A stretch of DNA of 64,000 nucleotides from Treponema sp. GTDB lineage: Bacteria > Spirochaetota > Spirochaetia > Treponematales > Breznakiellaceae. The notes under the pieces were generated by a model. That model ran no database searches. It worked only from the letters and a program-made list of their open reading frames with translations, and was not told the DNA's origin. Where the stretch lies: positions 27,868 to 91,867 of the forward strand of contig JAIRUQ010000015.1 of the NCBI GenBank assembly GCA_031254315.1, written 5' to 3'. Made by a program: the position numbers and the translations under genes. The first letter of the stretch is position 1; every line of letters begins with the position of its first letter. Of the stretch, positions 18,098 through 27,339 are shown one piece after another.

Positions 18098-20869
18098 ATG
18101 AAAAAGTCATTTCTTTTCGCGTCATTATGCGTTTTTAGCGTTCTTTCATTGGTCGTAATAAGTTGCGCGACCAAATCGGCTCCTACAGATATTTGGGAAC
18201 TTCTTCGCAGGGGAGATTTAGATACAAGCAAATATTTTCTTGGCGAATTCGACGTTAATGCCGTCGATCCGAACGGAAGAACACCGCTCCATTATGCGGC
18301 GGAGAGGAGAGACCCTCAACTTGCGTTTTTCTTCCTGTCTCATGGGGCAAATCCTAATGCCGTTGATTTTCAAGGACAAACTCCTCTTGGCATAAGCGTA
18401 GAAAATAATGACTTCGCGGTTACTCAGGTTCTTTCCACAGGCGGAGCTGATATCCACCATCCCATAATAAACAATACAACTGCAGTGTATCTCGCTCTTG
18501 AGAACGGAAATACAATTTTTAAGGCGCTTCTTAATCCCGATTCTGTGGCGTTATCCGATAAAACGGGAAAAACTGTGCTCCACATGGCGACAATCGCCGG
18601 TAATTTAGGCGCGGTAAACGATATTCTTACAATACTGCCCTCATCAAAAGTCTCCATAAACGCATCTGACAATGATTCAAAGAACGCGCTTGATTACGCT
18701 TTAAGCCGTCCTAATTCAAGAAATCACATGGCAATCGCAGAACAGTTAATTTTATCCGGCGCATTTTCTGAAAATCCGATATTTCAATATTTAGGACCTG
18801 CGGCGCGTAGCGCTAATTACAATATTCGTAGAAATGAAGGGCTAACCCCTATTCACAACGCGGTAATATCAAATTATACCGGTCTTATATCGTTTCTTTT
18901 AGAAAAAAATATCGATCTTAACATTAAAAGCGCGTCAGGAGCCACACCTCTGCATGAAGCCGCAAGAATGGGAAATATTGACGTGATTAGTATGTTTCTT
19001 AATAACGGCGCGGATGTAAACGCGAGGGACGCAAGAGGCAATACTCCCCTTCATATGGGAATTCCCGTCGAAGTTCACAGAGAAGTCGCCACAATGCTTT
19101 TACAAAAAGGAGCCGATCCTAATATTCGCGATGAGCATGGCGATACTCCCCTTCATATTGCAATTATTCTTAACCGTCCTGTCGATGTAATACAGACATT
19201 ACTCGCTGGCGGAAGCGATCCTTATATCAGAAATATCGAGGGAAAAACACCTCTTTATATAGCGGTTCAGGAAAACAGAATTCAAATTGTTCCGCTTTTA
19301 TTAACATACAGCTCTGAAATATTTGCGGCTGACAACACCGGAACTACTCCTTTTGACATAGCGGCAAGAAGTAACACAAATACTTTTAACCTTCTTATCA
19401 CTCCCGAAACTGTAAATCAAAGGGACAGCGCGGGAAATACAATGCTTCACGCCGCTGTAAAAAACAGCGCAAATCCCCAGCAAATAGCGCGTATTCTCGA
19501 TCAAAGAGCGATTGTTGACGCTAGAAACATGGAAGGAGACACCGCTCTCCATATCGCTGTACGGATGAACCAGAGGGAGAGCGGAGAATTTCTTATCTCG
19601 CGCGGCGCTAACATTTTTTCTGTTAATTCAGCGGGTCTTAGCCCACTTTATTTGGCGCTCTCCTCTGCCCCAATGCGTGAATGGATAATAAATTCAAATA
19701 CCATTCTAGCAAAAGACGGCTTAGGAAATAACATACTTCACTATGCAGTCGGATGGAGTCTTAATAATTCAATTCCCGTTATTATAAGACACGGAATATC
19801 CATAGACGAACAAAACGCGATGGGACAACCACCGCTTTTTATGGCAATACAGACAGACAGTCCTTCTACAATTAGAACGCTAGTTGAAAATAACGCTAAC
19901 ATTGAACTTAGAGACAATCAGGGAAATTCCGCTCTTCATGCCGCAGTACGCTGGAACTCTGTAAAGTCTTTTCCGGTTCTTGTCTCTTACGGAATTGATA
20001 TTAACGCTCGTTCTGTAAGCGGCAATACTCCCCTTCATGACGCTGTTGTTCTGAATATGTCAGATATTGAAACAATGCTTATAAGATCGGGCGCAAATCT
20101 TGAAGCGAGAAATATAGAGGGAGATACTCCTTTCATGGAAGCCGTAAAAGCAGGTTCGACATCCTCAATTGAAAAACTCGCACAGAACGGAGCGGCTTCT
20201 TCTACAAGGAATACAAGGGGCGACACTCCTCTTCATATCGCAGTTAGTCTGGAACGTTATGAGATTATCAGCGTACTGCTTAGAATGGGCGCTTCAATTC
20301 ATGCACGTAACACAAGGAACAGAACTCCGTTCCAAATAGCCCTTAGCATATCGCCAAGAATGGTTTCCGCGCTTTTAACACGAGACAGAATAAACACTTC
20401 CGATGACATGGGCAATTCGGCTCTTCATGTCGCTCTGCAGGAAAGGGCAAGCGAAGAAATGATAAGAACGATTATAGGGCAAGGTGTAAGACTTGACGCT
20501 GTGGACAGCAACGGAAAAACTTCTCTGCGTTTTGCCGTAGATTTGGATTTATTGGTATTGGCAAAGTTAATAGCTGACGCCGGAGCCGATCCTTTTGTTT
20601 CCGCAGTAGATAACAAAAACCCGGCGGAAGTCGCCTTCTCAAAAGGTCCCGATTCTGTAAGAGCTCTTTTTTCAGGAAGAGCGATAAACGCAAGGGACAG
20701 CTCAGGAAATACAATCCTTCACCTTGCGGCAAGAGTCGGCAATCCTCAGACAATTGTACTCCTCCTTGAACTTGGCGCGAACAGAAGCATTAGAAACGTT
20801 TCATCAGAAACTCCTGTAACTATCGCCGAAAGATGGAACCGTAGAGAAAACGCCGAATTATTAAGGTAG
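18098..20869 (+). CDS. Ankyrin-repeat lipoprotein
   Basis: 923 residues. The N-terminus is a lipoprotein signal (MKKSFLFASLCVFSVLSLVVISC, lipid-modified Cys23 in a spirochaete-type VVISC lipobox). The rest is almost entirely ankyrin repeats of about 33 residues with the TPLHxA core (NGRTPLHYAAERR, GDTPLHIAIIL, GNTPLHDAVV, GNTILHLAARV). I estimate more than 20 units, some decayed. Ankyrin arrays are protein-binding scaffolds; the lipid anchor places this one in the periplasm or at the cell surface. There is no Shine-Dalgarno sequence before the ATG (ATAAAATATG). No enzymatic domain is present, and nothing shows what it binds. Confidence 0.92.
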   Translation: MKKSFLFASLCVFSVLSLVVISCATKSAPTDIWELLRRGDLDTSKYFLGEFDVNAVDPNGRTPLHYAAERRDPQLAFFFLSHGANPNAVDFQGQTPLGISVENNDFAVTQVLSTGGADIHHPIINNTTAVYLALENGNTIFKALLNPDSVALSDKTGKTVLHMATIAGNLGAVNDILTILPSSKVSINASDNDSKNALDYALSRPNSRNHMAIAEQLILSGAFSENPIFQYLGPAARSANYNIRRNEGLTPIHNAVISNYTGLISFLLEKNIDLNIKSASGATPLHEAARMGNIDVISMFLNNGADVNARDARGNTPLHMGIPVEVHREVATMLLQKGADPNIRDEHGDTPLHIAIILNRPVDVIQTLLAGGSDPYIRNIEGKTPLYIAVQENRIQIVPLLLTYSSEIFAADNTGTTPFDIAARSNTNTFNLLITPETVNQRDSAGNTMLHAAVKNSANPQQIARILDQRAIVDARNMEGDTALHIAVRMNQRESGEFLISRGANIFSVNSAGLSPLYLALSSAPMREWIINSNTILAKDGLGNNILHYAVGWSLNNSIPVIIRHGISIDEQNAMGQPPLFMAIQTDSPSTIRTLVENNANIELRDNQGNSALHAAVRWNSVKSFPVLVSYGIDINARSVSGNTPLHDAVVLNMSDIETMLIRSGANLEARNIEGDTPFMEAVKAGSTSSIEKLAQNGAASSTRNTRGDTPLHIAVSLERYEIISVLLRMGASIHARNTRNRTPFQIALSISPRMVSALLTRDRINTSDDMGNSALHVALQERASEEMIRTIIGQGVRLDAVDSNGKTSLRFAVDLDLLVLAKLIADAGADPFVSAVDNKNPAEVAFSKGPDSVRALFSGRAINARDSSGNTILHLAARVGNPQTIVLLLELGANRSIRNVSSETPVTIAERWNRRENAELLR

Positions 20870-20981
20870 TACCTCGACGTTAAAACACATCTTCTCATCC
20901 TCGATAAAACAACTTCAATGTAAAAATTGTAGGCATAATACGTTAAATATGTCAAAATTACAAATTATGTCCAAATAACTG

Positions 20982-21011
20982 TTGCAATATTACGGAATTT
21001 TGTTGTAAAAT
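20982..21011 (+). promoter_or_regulatory. Candidate promoter for the response regulator / histidine kinase pair
   Basis: TTGCAA (20982-20987), 18 bp spacer, TAAAAT (21006-21011) in an AT-rich gap of 196 bp that otherwise holds no recognisable feature. An AAGGAGGA ribosome site follows at 21053. Confidence 0.5.
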
Positions 21012-21065
21012 AAGATAAAATAGCAAAAACACAGCTTGTTTTTCCTATCCGTAAGGAGGAGCTAA

Positions 21066-21848
21066 ATGACGGTGAGAGAGCAATTGCTTGAAATTTCTGA
21101 ACTAAATATAGCAAAAAGATTGATACAAATGAACGAAGATGAACTTCATGATTATGTTCAAAAATTGAACTCATTTGTAGAAGAATTTCCGGCGCATGAG
21201 ATAAACATAAAAAAAGCTCTCTTAGATAAAGATTACCTCTCTCTCTCAAAAAACCTTGTTTTCATAAAAGATATGCTTATTTCTATCTATGCCGACGCTC
21301 TAGCTGATGATTGCCTAAAACAAATAAACGGATTTACAGATATTAAACATGAAAAAATAGAAGCGTATATAACTTATTTTTTGTCGATGCTGACCATGTT
21401 GTCCATCGATATACAAATGGCAATACTTAAAGATGAAAATGTTCTTGAAAATAAGCAAACAGGCAAAACTACGGATGATCCACAGGTCGAGCAAAAAACC
21501 ATTTTGGCGGTTGACGACAACGCGTTTTTCTTAGATATATTAAAAAATATTTTAAAAGATTCAGAATATAAATTGACCTGTGTAGTTTCAAGCAGGGACG
21601 CTTTAAAATTTATTCAAAACCGCCGTCCCAGCTTATTTATTTTGGATATTGAAATGCCTCAATTAAACGGATATGAGCTTGCGAAAAAAATCAGGGAAGC
21701 CGGACATACATCTCCGATTATTTTTCTGACAGCTAACGCCACTAAAGATTATGTCATAAATGCAGTTAATGCCGGAGGCGTGGATTTTATTGTAAAACCG
21801 CCAAACAAAGAATATGTTCTCTCACGAATTGCCAAACATATTTTATAA
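21066..21848 (+). CDS. Response regulator with an N-terminal helical domain of unknown type
   Basis: 260 residues. The C-terminal half (about 145-260) is a CheY-like receiver: acidic pair in ILAVDDNAFF, phospho-acceptor Asp194 in LDIEMPQLNG, Thr in FLTANAT and Lys in VKPPNKE. Residues 1-130 are predicted helical and amphipathic (ELHDYVQKLNSFVEEF, ITYFLSMLTMLSIDIQM), with no DNA-binding or enzymatic motif that I recognise. Output is therefore not transcriptional by any visible domain. A strong AAGGAGGA site precedes the ATG. The hybrid kinase starts 11 bp downstream, so the two proteins are very likely partners in one phosphorelay. Confidence 0.88.
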   Translation: MTVREQLLEISELNIAKRLIQMNEDELHDYVQKLNSFVEEFPAHEINIKKALLDKDYLSLSKNLVFIKDMLISIYADALADDCLKQINGFTDIKHEKIEAYITYFLSMLTMLSIDIQMAILKDENVLENKQTGKTTDDPQVEQKTILAVDDNAFFLDILKNILKDSEYKLTCVVSSRDALKFIQNRRPSLFILDIEMPQLNGYELAKKIREAGHTSPIIFLTANATKDYVINAVNAGGVDFIVKPPNKEYVLSRIAKHIL

Positions 21849-21859
21849 GGGAGGCTTAC

Positions 21860-24637
21860 ATGATTAAATTTTTAACTCATTTACACATAAGCAAACGATT
21901 GCTTTTACAATTTTCTCTGGTTTTTGCCGCTTTTTTAATAATGGTAATTATTAGCAGTTCTTTCGCTTCGTATCAAGTTTCTAAAAGTATCGCTTCTTAC
22001 GGAAAAGAAGTTATGACAACGGCAAACGAAACATTCAAAGCAATACTGATGGGACATGCCGCATCCCTTCAGGATGTCGCTTTTTCCCTTGAAAGGTTAC
22101 GGCTCCAAAATTCCGCGAATGTCAGAGAACTCTATGACGAGTTACAAGACTGGTCAGATTTGATAGTTGGTAAGGAAGAACTATTTTCTTCCTTGATGGC
22201 TGTCTACGCTGTTGTGGACGGTTATTTCATAGCCGGCTCGCATTGGATACCTCCTGAAGGTTTTTCAATTGAAGAACGGTCATGGTACATCGGCGCTTAT
22301 GAAAAGGACGGTGAGATTTATTACAGTGATATATATCAAGATGCGGAAACGTTTGAGTATTGCATAACACTTTCAAGACTGCTATTTGAAGAAGACGGAC
22401 AGCCATTCGGGGTGTTAGCTGTAGATTTGTACATGTCCGGTATATCCGACTTTGTCAACGGCTTGCGTTTAATGGACACAGGCTATGGAGTGCTTTTCAG
22501 CTCCGACCTTGTTGTCGTCCTTCATCCGAATGAATCCCTAATAGGTATGCATTTAGCGTCAATTAACGACGGCTTAGGCGGTTATGCGAAAATCGCGGAA
22601 AATTTAGTAAACAGTAATGCAGTAACAGCTTTTGATTTTACGACACATGCCGGTGAAAAGAGCGTAACATTCTGTAGGCGGCTTTTTAACGGCAGTTACA
22701 TAGGAATCGTCGCTCCAAGTAAAACGTATTACAGTGAAGTAACAACAATGCAGATAGCTATGTCGCTGACGGGTTTTGTATTGATGATATCATTATGTAT
22801 AGTGCTGGCGTATATGCATATCGCCGTACGCCGCTCCGATGAGGCAAACAGAATCAAATCTTCTTTCCTTGCAAATATGTCCCACGAGATTCGCACACCC
22901 ATGAACGCCGTCATTGGAATGTCAGAACTTTTAAAACATGAGCGGCTTAACGGGCGGCAGATGGGTTATGTTAGCGACATTCATTCATCAGCCCATTCGC
23001 TTTTAGCCATTATCAACAACATATTGGATCTGTCAAAAATTGAATCCGGAAAATTAGCGCTTAGTCCTGTCGATTATGATTTTCACGCTTTTATAGATAA
23101 TATATCTTCCATGTTCAAGTTTGTAGCGCATAAGAAAGATTTGGAATTTAAGTTTGAAAGTTCAGATAAACTTCCTGATTATCTTTTTGGCGATGATATA
23201 AGACTCAGGCAGGTATTAACAAATATTTGCGGAAACGCCGTTAAATTTACAGAAAAGGGAAGCGTTACATTTAAAGTGCAGGCAATGCCCGGCAAGCTCT
23301 TGTTTGAAATTAAAGATACGGGCAAGGGAATACATAAAGAAGATCTGCCGACATTATTCGATGCCTTTGCGCAAGTTGACGCTTCAAAAAACCGGGGCAT
23401 TATCGGAACAGGCTTGGGGCTTTCTATAAGTAAATCTTTTATTGAAATGATGGGCGGCAATATAATAGTTGACAGTGAGTACGGACAGGGAACAAGCTTT
23501 ATGGTAATGATCCCGTTGGTTTTGGGTAACAAGAGTAAGGTTAAGAACGAAGAAAAACTTGAAGACGTTCAGAATATAGACGCGCCTGACGCGAATGTTT
23601 TAGTAGTTGACGATAATGAATTTAACATTAAAGTTGCGGTTGGTTTGCTTAATTTATATAAAATTAACGCTAAAACTGCATCAGGGGGCAAAGAAGCGAT
23701 TGATATGATACAGAAAAACGAATTTGATATTGTGTTTATGGATCATATGATGCCGGGAATGGACGGAGTTGAAGCGACAAACGAAATAAGAAAACTCGGC
23801 GGAAAATATAAACAACTTGCCGTCATCGCGCTGACTGCCAATGCGGTTAAAGGCGCAAAGGAAATGTTTTTAGAAAACGGATTTAACGACTTGGTTACAA
23901 AGCCGATTGAGATTCGGGAATTAAACAGAGCGCTTGAAAAATGGCTCCCGCCTGAAAAGATCAAACGCAAACCGGAAGAAGATACAACGGAAACAGAAAA
24001 AAATCTTGCTACCGCAGTTAATGAAGATGACGCGCAAACGCTTAATTTTTTATCTGCCCTTTCCCAAATAGCCGAAATAAATACAGAAATAGGGCTGAAC
24101 AATGTTTCAGGAGTGAAAAAGTTATACTATGAAAACGCGGCATTATTCTGTAAAAATTTATTAACGGAATGTGAAAAAATGTCTGCTTTTTTAAACAACG
24201 ACGACATCTCTAATTTTTCAATTTCCGTCCACGCGATGAAGTCCATGCTTGCGACAATCGGAGCTGTGAGTTTATCCGAATTGGCTTTGAAGCTGGAAAC
24301 CGCTTCTAAGAAAAAAGAATACGATTACTGTGTGCAATATTTCCCCGAATTAAAAGAAAAACTTCTATCCCTGCACGAGCGTTTATCGGTAATTCTCCCC
24401 GATAAAAAAGACAATTCCGCAAAGAAACCGGGAGACGCTTCTTATCTTCGCGCTCAAATTGAAATGGCGCTTTCTGCCGCCGCTGATTTTGACAGTGACT
24501 CAAGTCTGGAAGTTATAAAAGAGCTGTTATCCTACGATTTTGGCGATGAGATCAATACGGTTCTACAAAACACTCATGCGGAGCTTAAGAATTTTAATTT
24601 TGACGGAGCTATGAAAAGCATGGAAGCTGTTAAATAG
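21860..24637 (+). CDS. Membrane hybrid sensor histidine kinase (Cache-HisKA-HATPase-REC-Hpt)
   Basis: 925 residues forming a multi-step phosphorelay in one chain. A first membrane helix spans about 16-38. A periplasmic double-Cache-like sensor domain runs to about 295 (ERSWYIGAYEKDGEIYYSD, CITLSRLL, GVLAVDLYMSGI). A second helix lies near 298-322. HisKA has His341 in MSHEIRTPMN, and the HATPase shows an N box (NICGNAVKF), DTGKGI and GTGLGLSI. A receiver has Asp628 in FMDHMMPGMDG, and a C-terminal Hpt has His791 in HAMKSMLATIGA. Cache sensors usually bind small metabolites such as amino or carboxylic acids. The start has a good GGGAGG site. Phosphate would pass His-Asp-His and then to the neighbouring response regulator (inferred). 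Confidence 0.94.
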   Translation: MIKFLTHLHISKRLLLQFSLVFAAFLIMVIISSSFASYQVSKSIASYGKEVMTTANETFKAILMGHAASLQDVAFSLERLRLQNSANVRELYDELQDWSDLIVGKEELFSSLMAVYAVVDGYFIAGSHWIPPEGFSIEERSWYIGAYEKDGEIYYSDIYQDAETFEYCITLSRLLFEEDGQPFGVLAVDLYMSGISDFVNGLRLMDTGYGVLFSSDLVVVLHPNESLIGMHLASINDGLGGYAKIAENLVNSNAVTAFDFTTHAGEKSVTFCRRLFNGSYIGIVAPSKTYYSEVTTMQIAMSLTGFVLMISLCIVLAYMHIAVRRSDEANRIKSSFLANMSHEIRTPMNAVIGMSELLKHERLNGRQMGYVSDIHSSAHSLLAIINNILDLSKIESGKLALSPVDYDFHAFIDNISSMFKFVAHKKDLEFKFESSDKLPDYLFGDDIRLRQVLTNICGNAVKFTEKGSVTFKVQAMPGKLLFEIKDTGKGIHKEDLPTLFDAFAQVDASKNRGIIGTGLGLSISKSFIEMMGGNIIVDSEYGQGTSFMVMIPLVLGNKSKVKNEEKLEDVQNIDAPDANVLVVDDNEFNIKVAVGLLNLYKINAKTASGGKEAIDMIQKNEFDIVFMDHMMPGMDGVEATNEIRKLGGKYKQLAVIALTANAVKGAKEMFLENGFNDLVTKPIEIRELNRALEKWLPPEKIKRKPEEDTTETEKNLATAVNEDDAQTLNFLSALSQIAEINTEIGLNNVSGVKKLYYENAALFCKNLLTECEKMSAFLNNDDISNFSISVHAMKSMLATIGAVSLSELALKLETASKKKEYDYCVQYFPELKEKLLSLHERLSVILPDKKDNSAKKPGDASYLRAQIEMALSAAADFDSDSSLEVIKELLSYDFGDEINTVLQNTHAELKNFNFDGAMKSMEAVK

Positions 24638-24643
24638 GGGTGT

Positions 24644-24964
24644 TTATACTCGTAACAGTAATTCTTTCTTGCTAGAGTTTTTTGGATAGGCTGTTATTTC
24701 CAGCCCCATACCGAGGCTTTCCAAATAATCTATCAATGTCGAAATCCTTATGTCTTTACGATTTTCCAGTTTTGAAACAGCGGTTTGAGTAAAGTTTACT
24801 AGTTCATTCTGTCTCAATCCGTATTTTTCTCGAAGCATACCAAGCCTAATATTAAGGCTTTCCTGTTCAGCCATTTTTTGGGCTTTTGCTAGAACTGCAG
24901 GGTTCATTTTCGCATCAAGCTCTCTTATAGGGTGTGTTTTCTTTAAAACTTTTTTTCCCGCCAT
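24644..24964 (-). CDS. HigA-like antitoxin (XRE-family helix-turn-helix)
   Basis: 106 residues with an HTH_3 domain at about 35-92 (LREKYGLRQNELVNFTQTAVSKLENRKDIRISTLIDYLESLG). The N-terminus (HPIRELDAKMNP) and the tail after the HTH are typical of antitoxins of the HigA/Gp49-associated type. It should bind and neutralise the toxin encoded 14 bp upstream and repress their shared promoter. A GGAG site precedes the ATG. It ends 6 bp from the oppositely oriented hybrid kinase stop. Confidence 0.85.
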   Translation of the reverse strand: MAGKKVLKKTHPIRELDAKMNPAVLAKAQKMAEQESLNIRLGMLREKYGLRQNELVNFTQTAVSKLENRKDIRISTLIDYLESLGMGLEITAYPKNSSKKELLLRV

Positions 24965-24978
24965 CTTGTTTCTCCTTA

Positions 24979-25326
24979 TTATTTGGTATTATGGTACTGT
25001 CGGTAGATTTCTTCTGCTTGCTTTATCAAATTCCTATAGAACCGTTTCTCATTTTTTCCTTTCTTATCCCCGCCGATAAGCAGAAGCGCTTTGCGTTCCT
25101 CATCAAAAAGAAAAGCTACCCTGTATACATGATTTTCAGTTAGCGCCCGTAACTCTTTGAGATTACTTAGGTTACTTCCTTTTAAAGTATCAGCATGGGG
25201 ACGGGGTAAGTGCGGACCGTATTCTGTCAGAAGTTCAACCTTCATACGGATTGATACCTGTCCATTCTCAGCCTGTTCCAAAAACCAAGCGTCATATTCG
25301 TCTGTAGTTTCTACTTCCCATTTCAT
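24979..25326 (-). CDS. HigB/RelE-type mRNA interferase toxin (Gp49-like)
   Basis: 115 residues of the phage Gp49-like HigB/RelE fold: WFLEQAENGQVSIRMKVELL, the PHADTLKGSNLSNLKELR segment, the hydrophobic core YRVAFLFDEERKALLLIGG and the signature tail DKKGKNEKRFYRNLIKQAEEIY. Such toxins cleave mRNA on the ribosome. The gene is first in the pair, as in higBA loci. The order is toxin, then antitoxin, on the minus strand. The start ATG at 25326 has no strong ribosome site. A displaced tRNA-Arg 3' end begins 54 bp upstream, which places the module at a tRNA integration hot spot. Confidence 0.87.
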   Translation of the reverse strand: MKWEVETTDEYDAWFLEQAENGQVSIRMKVELLTEYGPHLPRPHADTLKGSNLSNLKELRALTENHVYRVAFLFDEERKALLLIGGDKKGKNEKRFYRNLIKQAEEIYRQYHNTK

Positions 25327-25379
25327 CTTTTTTAAATATATGAAGTATAATTCATATTGTCAAGTACTCGAAATTCTTA

Positions 25380-25409
25380 TTTCTGTTTTTATTGACAGAC
25401 GCGGGACTC
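25380..25409 (-). repeat. Displaced 3' end of tRNA-Arg(CCG), 30-bp direct repeat
   Basis: Bases 25380-25409 are identical to 25572-25601, which cover the 3' part of the T arm, the acceptor 3' strand and 12 bp of downstream flank of the intact tRNA-Arg. The match stops in the T loop. This is the pattern left by site-specific integration at a tRNA 3' end. Confidence 0.85.
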
Positions 25410-25523
25410 CACTCCAGCCCTCAACTCCTGTTTCGGGCTTCCGTGCCGGGGTTTTGTGCTAGCGGCGCACATCCTGTGCGCCTTCCCTCCCTGCCGGTCG
25501 GCGCACAAAACCCTTCGAGTCCC
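25403..25523. mobile_element. tRNA-nested hairpin mini-element, copy next to tRNA-Arg
   Basis: About 121 bp without an ORF. The outer inverted repeat is GGGACTC/GAGTCCC, where the left arm is the tRNA T-stem. The second stem is GTTTTGTGC/GCACAAAAC, and an inner hairpin is GGCGCACATCCTGTGCGCC. An element of the same plan but different stem sequence lies at 58140-58255 beside tRNA-His. Probably a non-autonomous integrated element or its remnant; no integrase is nearby. Confidence 0.55.
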
Positions 25524-25584
25524 AAATTACTCGATTTTTTTTAATTATTCACAAGTTACTTGTTTTTTTAGTTTCTGTTTTTAT

Positions 25585-25658
<74 letters not shown>

Positions 25659-25744
25659 TGATTTGACCAAAAACCCAACCGGGGTTTTTAGAGGTTCCCT
25701 CAATCTAACTGAAAAAAGAGCCGCTGTCAAGAATAGGGAAAACG

Positions 25745-27196
25745 CTACTTGTCGCTGTCAAATACTGTCTCTCCTATCTTTAAACGAGTCATATCAACAG
25801 AGGAACGGTATTTTTTCAACGCTTCCTTCTCCCTTGCCAGCTCCCTAAATGAATATACCGTTTTGCCGCTTCTTGTAACCTCAACCTGAGGTTGGGAAAT
25901 TACACCCATGTCTTTGATTACCCTATCTTCAGCTGTAACAAAATTTGAAGGACAGCAGAAAATATTAAGCGGCGAGAAACTTTCTGATTCAATTTTTTCA
26001 GGAGTTGACCATATTTTGTTAAAACTAAAACGTTTAAAGTTTTCCATTTTAATTTTTTCATTTTCTTTTTTTTCCGAAAAATAGCGGAATATTGGGATTA
26101 ACCAAAATAAAACAGAAAATGTTAATGGTATAAGTCCCAAAACTATTCCGATAAAATCATGCGGCGAAATAATAATCTTTTCAAGTAATTTATGTGTATT
26201 AGCGTAAAGAGCCGGAGCTATTTTGTACTGGAAATCATTTATTATTTGACCAACATTTAATGACTGATATAAAAAGTAAGAGCCAAATATGAGATTTACG
26301 GTATTAATCACTGCAAAACATCCGTTCATGGCTGTCGAATTAACAGAAAATGTTTTAATATTTTTTATGGGCGGAATAAGTTCGTCAAGTTTTTCTGTAC
26401 CGGATGTCAAAAGCAAGTTTTCAAAACGATAAACAATTGTTCCGTCTTCCGTTACTTCCGGGCTTCCGTCATATTTACAACAAAAGGAAATAATAGAACT
26501 TTCGGCTGACTTGGAATCTTGACCAGTGAACGCCATGTACTCAGGCAGACATATAACGCCCTTGTTTGCCTGTATATATGTAATGATTGCTTTGCTCTGC
26601 TTCTCATCCCAGTCTTTGTTAGGTTCCCCCTCTCCAAAGACAAAAGAGAAAATAGACTTGTGCATGGGACGTTTTGGCTTGTCTTTTTTCTTGACATTTC
26701 CGTACCCATCACGAGGGCGGGTCAGTTCGGAATAAAACCATATACGCCATATAAGTTCAAACAAACCAAAACTTAAGTTTGCTCCTCCCCTGCCCCCTTT
26801 ACTGCCTGATTTGGATGCGACAGAAATAAAAACACTCGCCAGAGCTAAGGCAATAAAGAGCAAAAAATAGCCTATCAGCATTATCATGATCCAGAATTTA
26901 AAAAGAAAAACACTTGTCTTTTTTATAACACTTTTTACTTTTCGCGCAAACCTTCCCAAAAGCGTACCAAAACTTTTATATCTGCTTGTAAAACCATGCG
27001 GAAAATAATAGAGAATTTCTCCTGACTGCGTTACACGCAAATGCCCTGAATATTCATCCGCTATTTTAGGCAAAAGTTCGTTTACTGTGGCAAGAGGGAG
27101 CGCCGTAGATGAACAGATATCCGCTACAGTCGCGCCTTTTTTGCGGCGTTTTAGGACGCTGACTATTTTTTGATACGATACGCTTTGTGCGTCCAT
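25745..27196 (-). CDS. Unrecognised membrane protein with three winged-helix-like repeats
   Basis: 483 residues; I do not recognise the family. Three segments share one pattern, a helical stretch followed by a beta hairpin of the form VTxxGxxxYxF: LRVTQSGEILYYF (about residue 54), PEVTEDGTIVYRF (about 247) and VEVTRSGKTVYSF (about 448). The first is preceded by a clear helix-turn-helix-like run (ATVADICSSTALPLATVNELL). Hydrophobic segments lie near 96-126, 290-310 and 340-372. So cytoplasmic DNA- or ligand-binding modules seem to flank a membrane part. The ATG has an AGGAG site. Its 5' leader or promoter region holds four hairpins with an identical loop. It could be a membrane-bound regulator, but no function is demonstrated. 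Confidence 0.8.
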   Translation of the reverse strand: MDAQSVSYQKIVSVLKRRKKGATVADICSSTALPLATVNELLPKIADEYSGHLRVTQSGEILYYFPHGFTSRYKSFGTLLGRFARKVKSVIKKTSVFLFKFWIMIMLIGYFLLFIALALASVFISVASKSGSKGGRGGANLSFGLFELIWRIWFYSELTRPRDGYGNVKKKDKPKRPMHKSIFSFVFGEGEPNKDWDEKQSKAIITYIQANKGVICLPEYMAFTGQDSKSAESSIISFCCKYDGSPEVTEDGTIVYRFENLLLTSGTEKLDELIPPIKNIKTFSVNSTAMNGCFAVINTVNLIFGSYFLYQSLNVGQIINDFQYKIAPALYANTHKLLEKIIISPHDFIGIVLGLIPLTFSVLFWLIPIFRYFSEKKENEKIKMENFKRFSFNKIWSTPEKIESESFSPLNIFCCPSNFVTAEDRVIKDMGVISQPQVEVTRSGKTVYSFRELAREKEALKKYRSSVDMTRLKIGETVFDSDK

Positions 27197-27211
27197 TACG
27201 CTCTCCTAAAA

Positions 27212-27338
27212 GTTAGTATCTGCCATTAAAACGGCAGATACTAACACGATAAGCGACATTAAAACGTCGCTTATCTCCGAGTATCTGCCATTAAAACGGC
27301 AGATATGTGCGATAGGCGGCATTAAAACGCCGCCTATC
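27212..27338 (-). promoter_or_regulatory. Array of four hairpins with invariant 8-nt loop, 5' of the 483-aa gene
   Basis: Perfect stems at 27212-27245 (13 bp), 27248-27275 (10 bp), 27282-27305 (8 bp) and 27311-27338 (10 bp) all enclose the loop ATTAAAAC (GTTTTAAT on the coding strand). Stem types alternate: A (TATCTGCC), B (GATAAGCGAC), A, B' (GATAGGCGGC). B and B' differ at two positions, with compensating changes on the other arm. The array fills the space between a predicted promoter (27340-27369) and the ribosome site. Confidence 0.8.
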
Positions 27339-27339
27339 A

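Noticed and set aside
27212-27338. CRISPR array
   Set aside because: Repeats are inverted hairpins with a constant loop and no spacers of uniform length; no cas gene is present.
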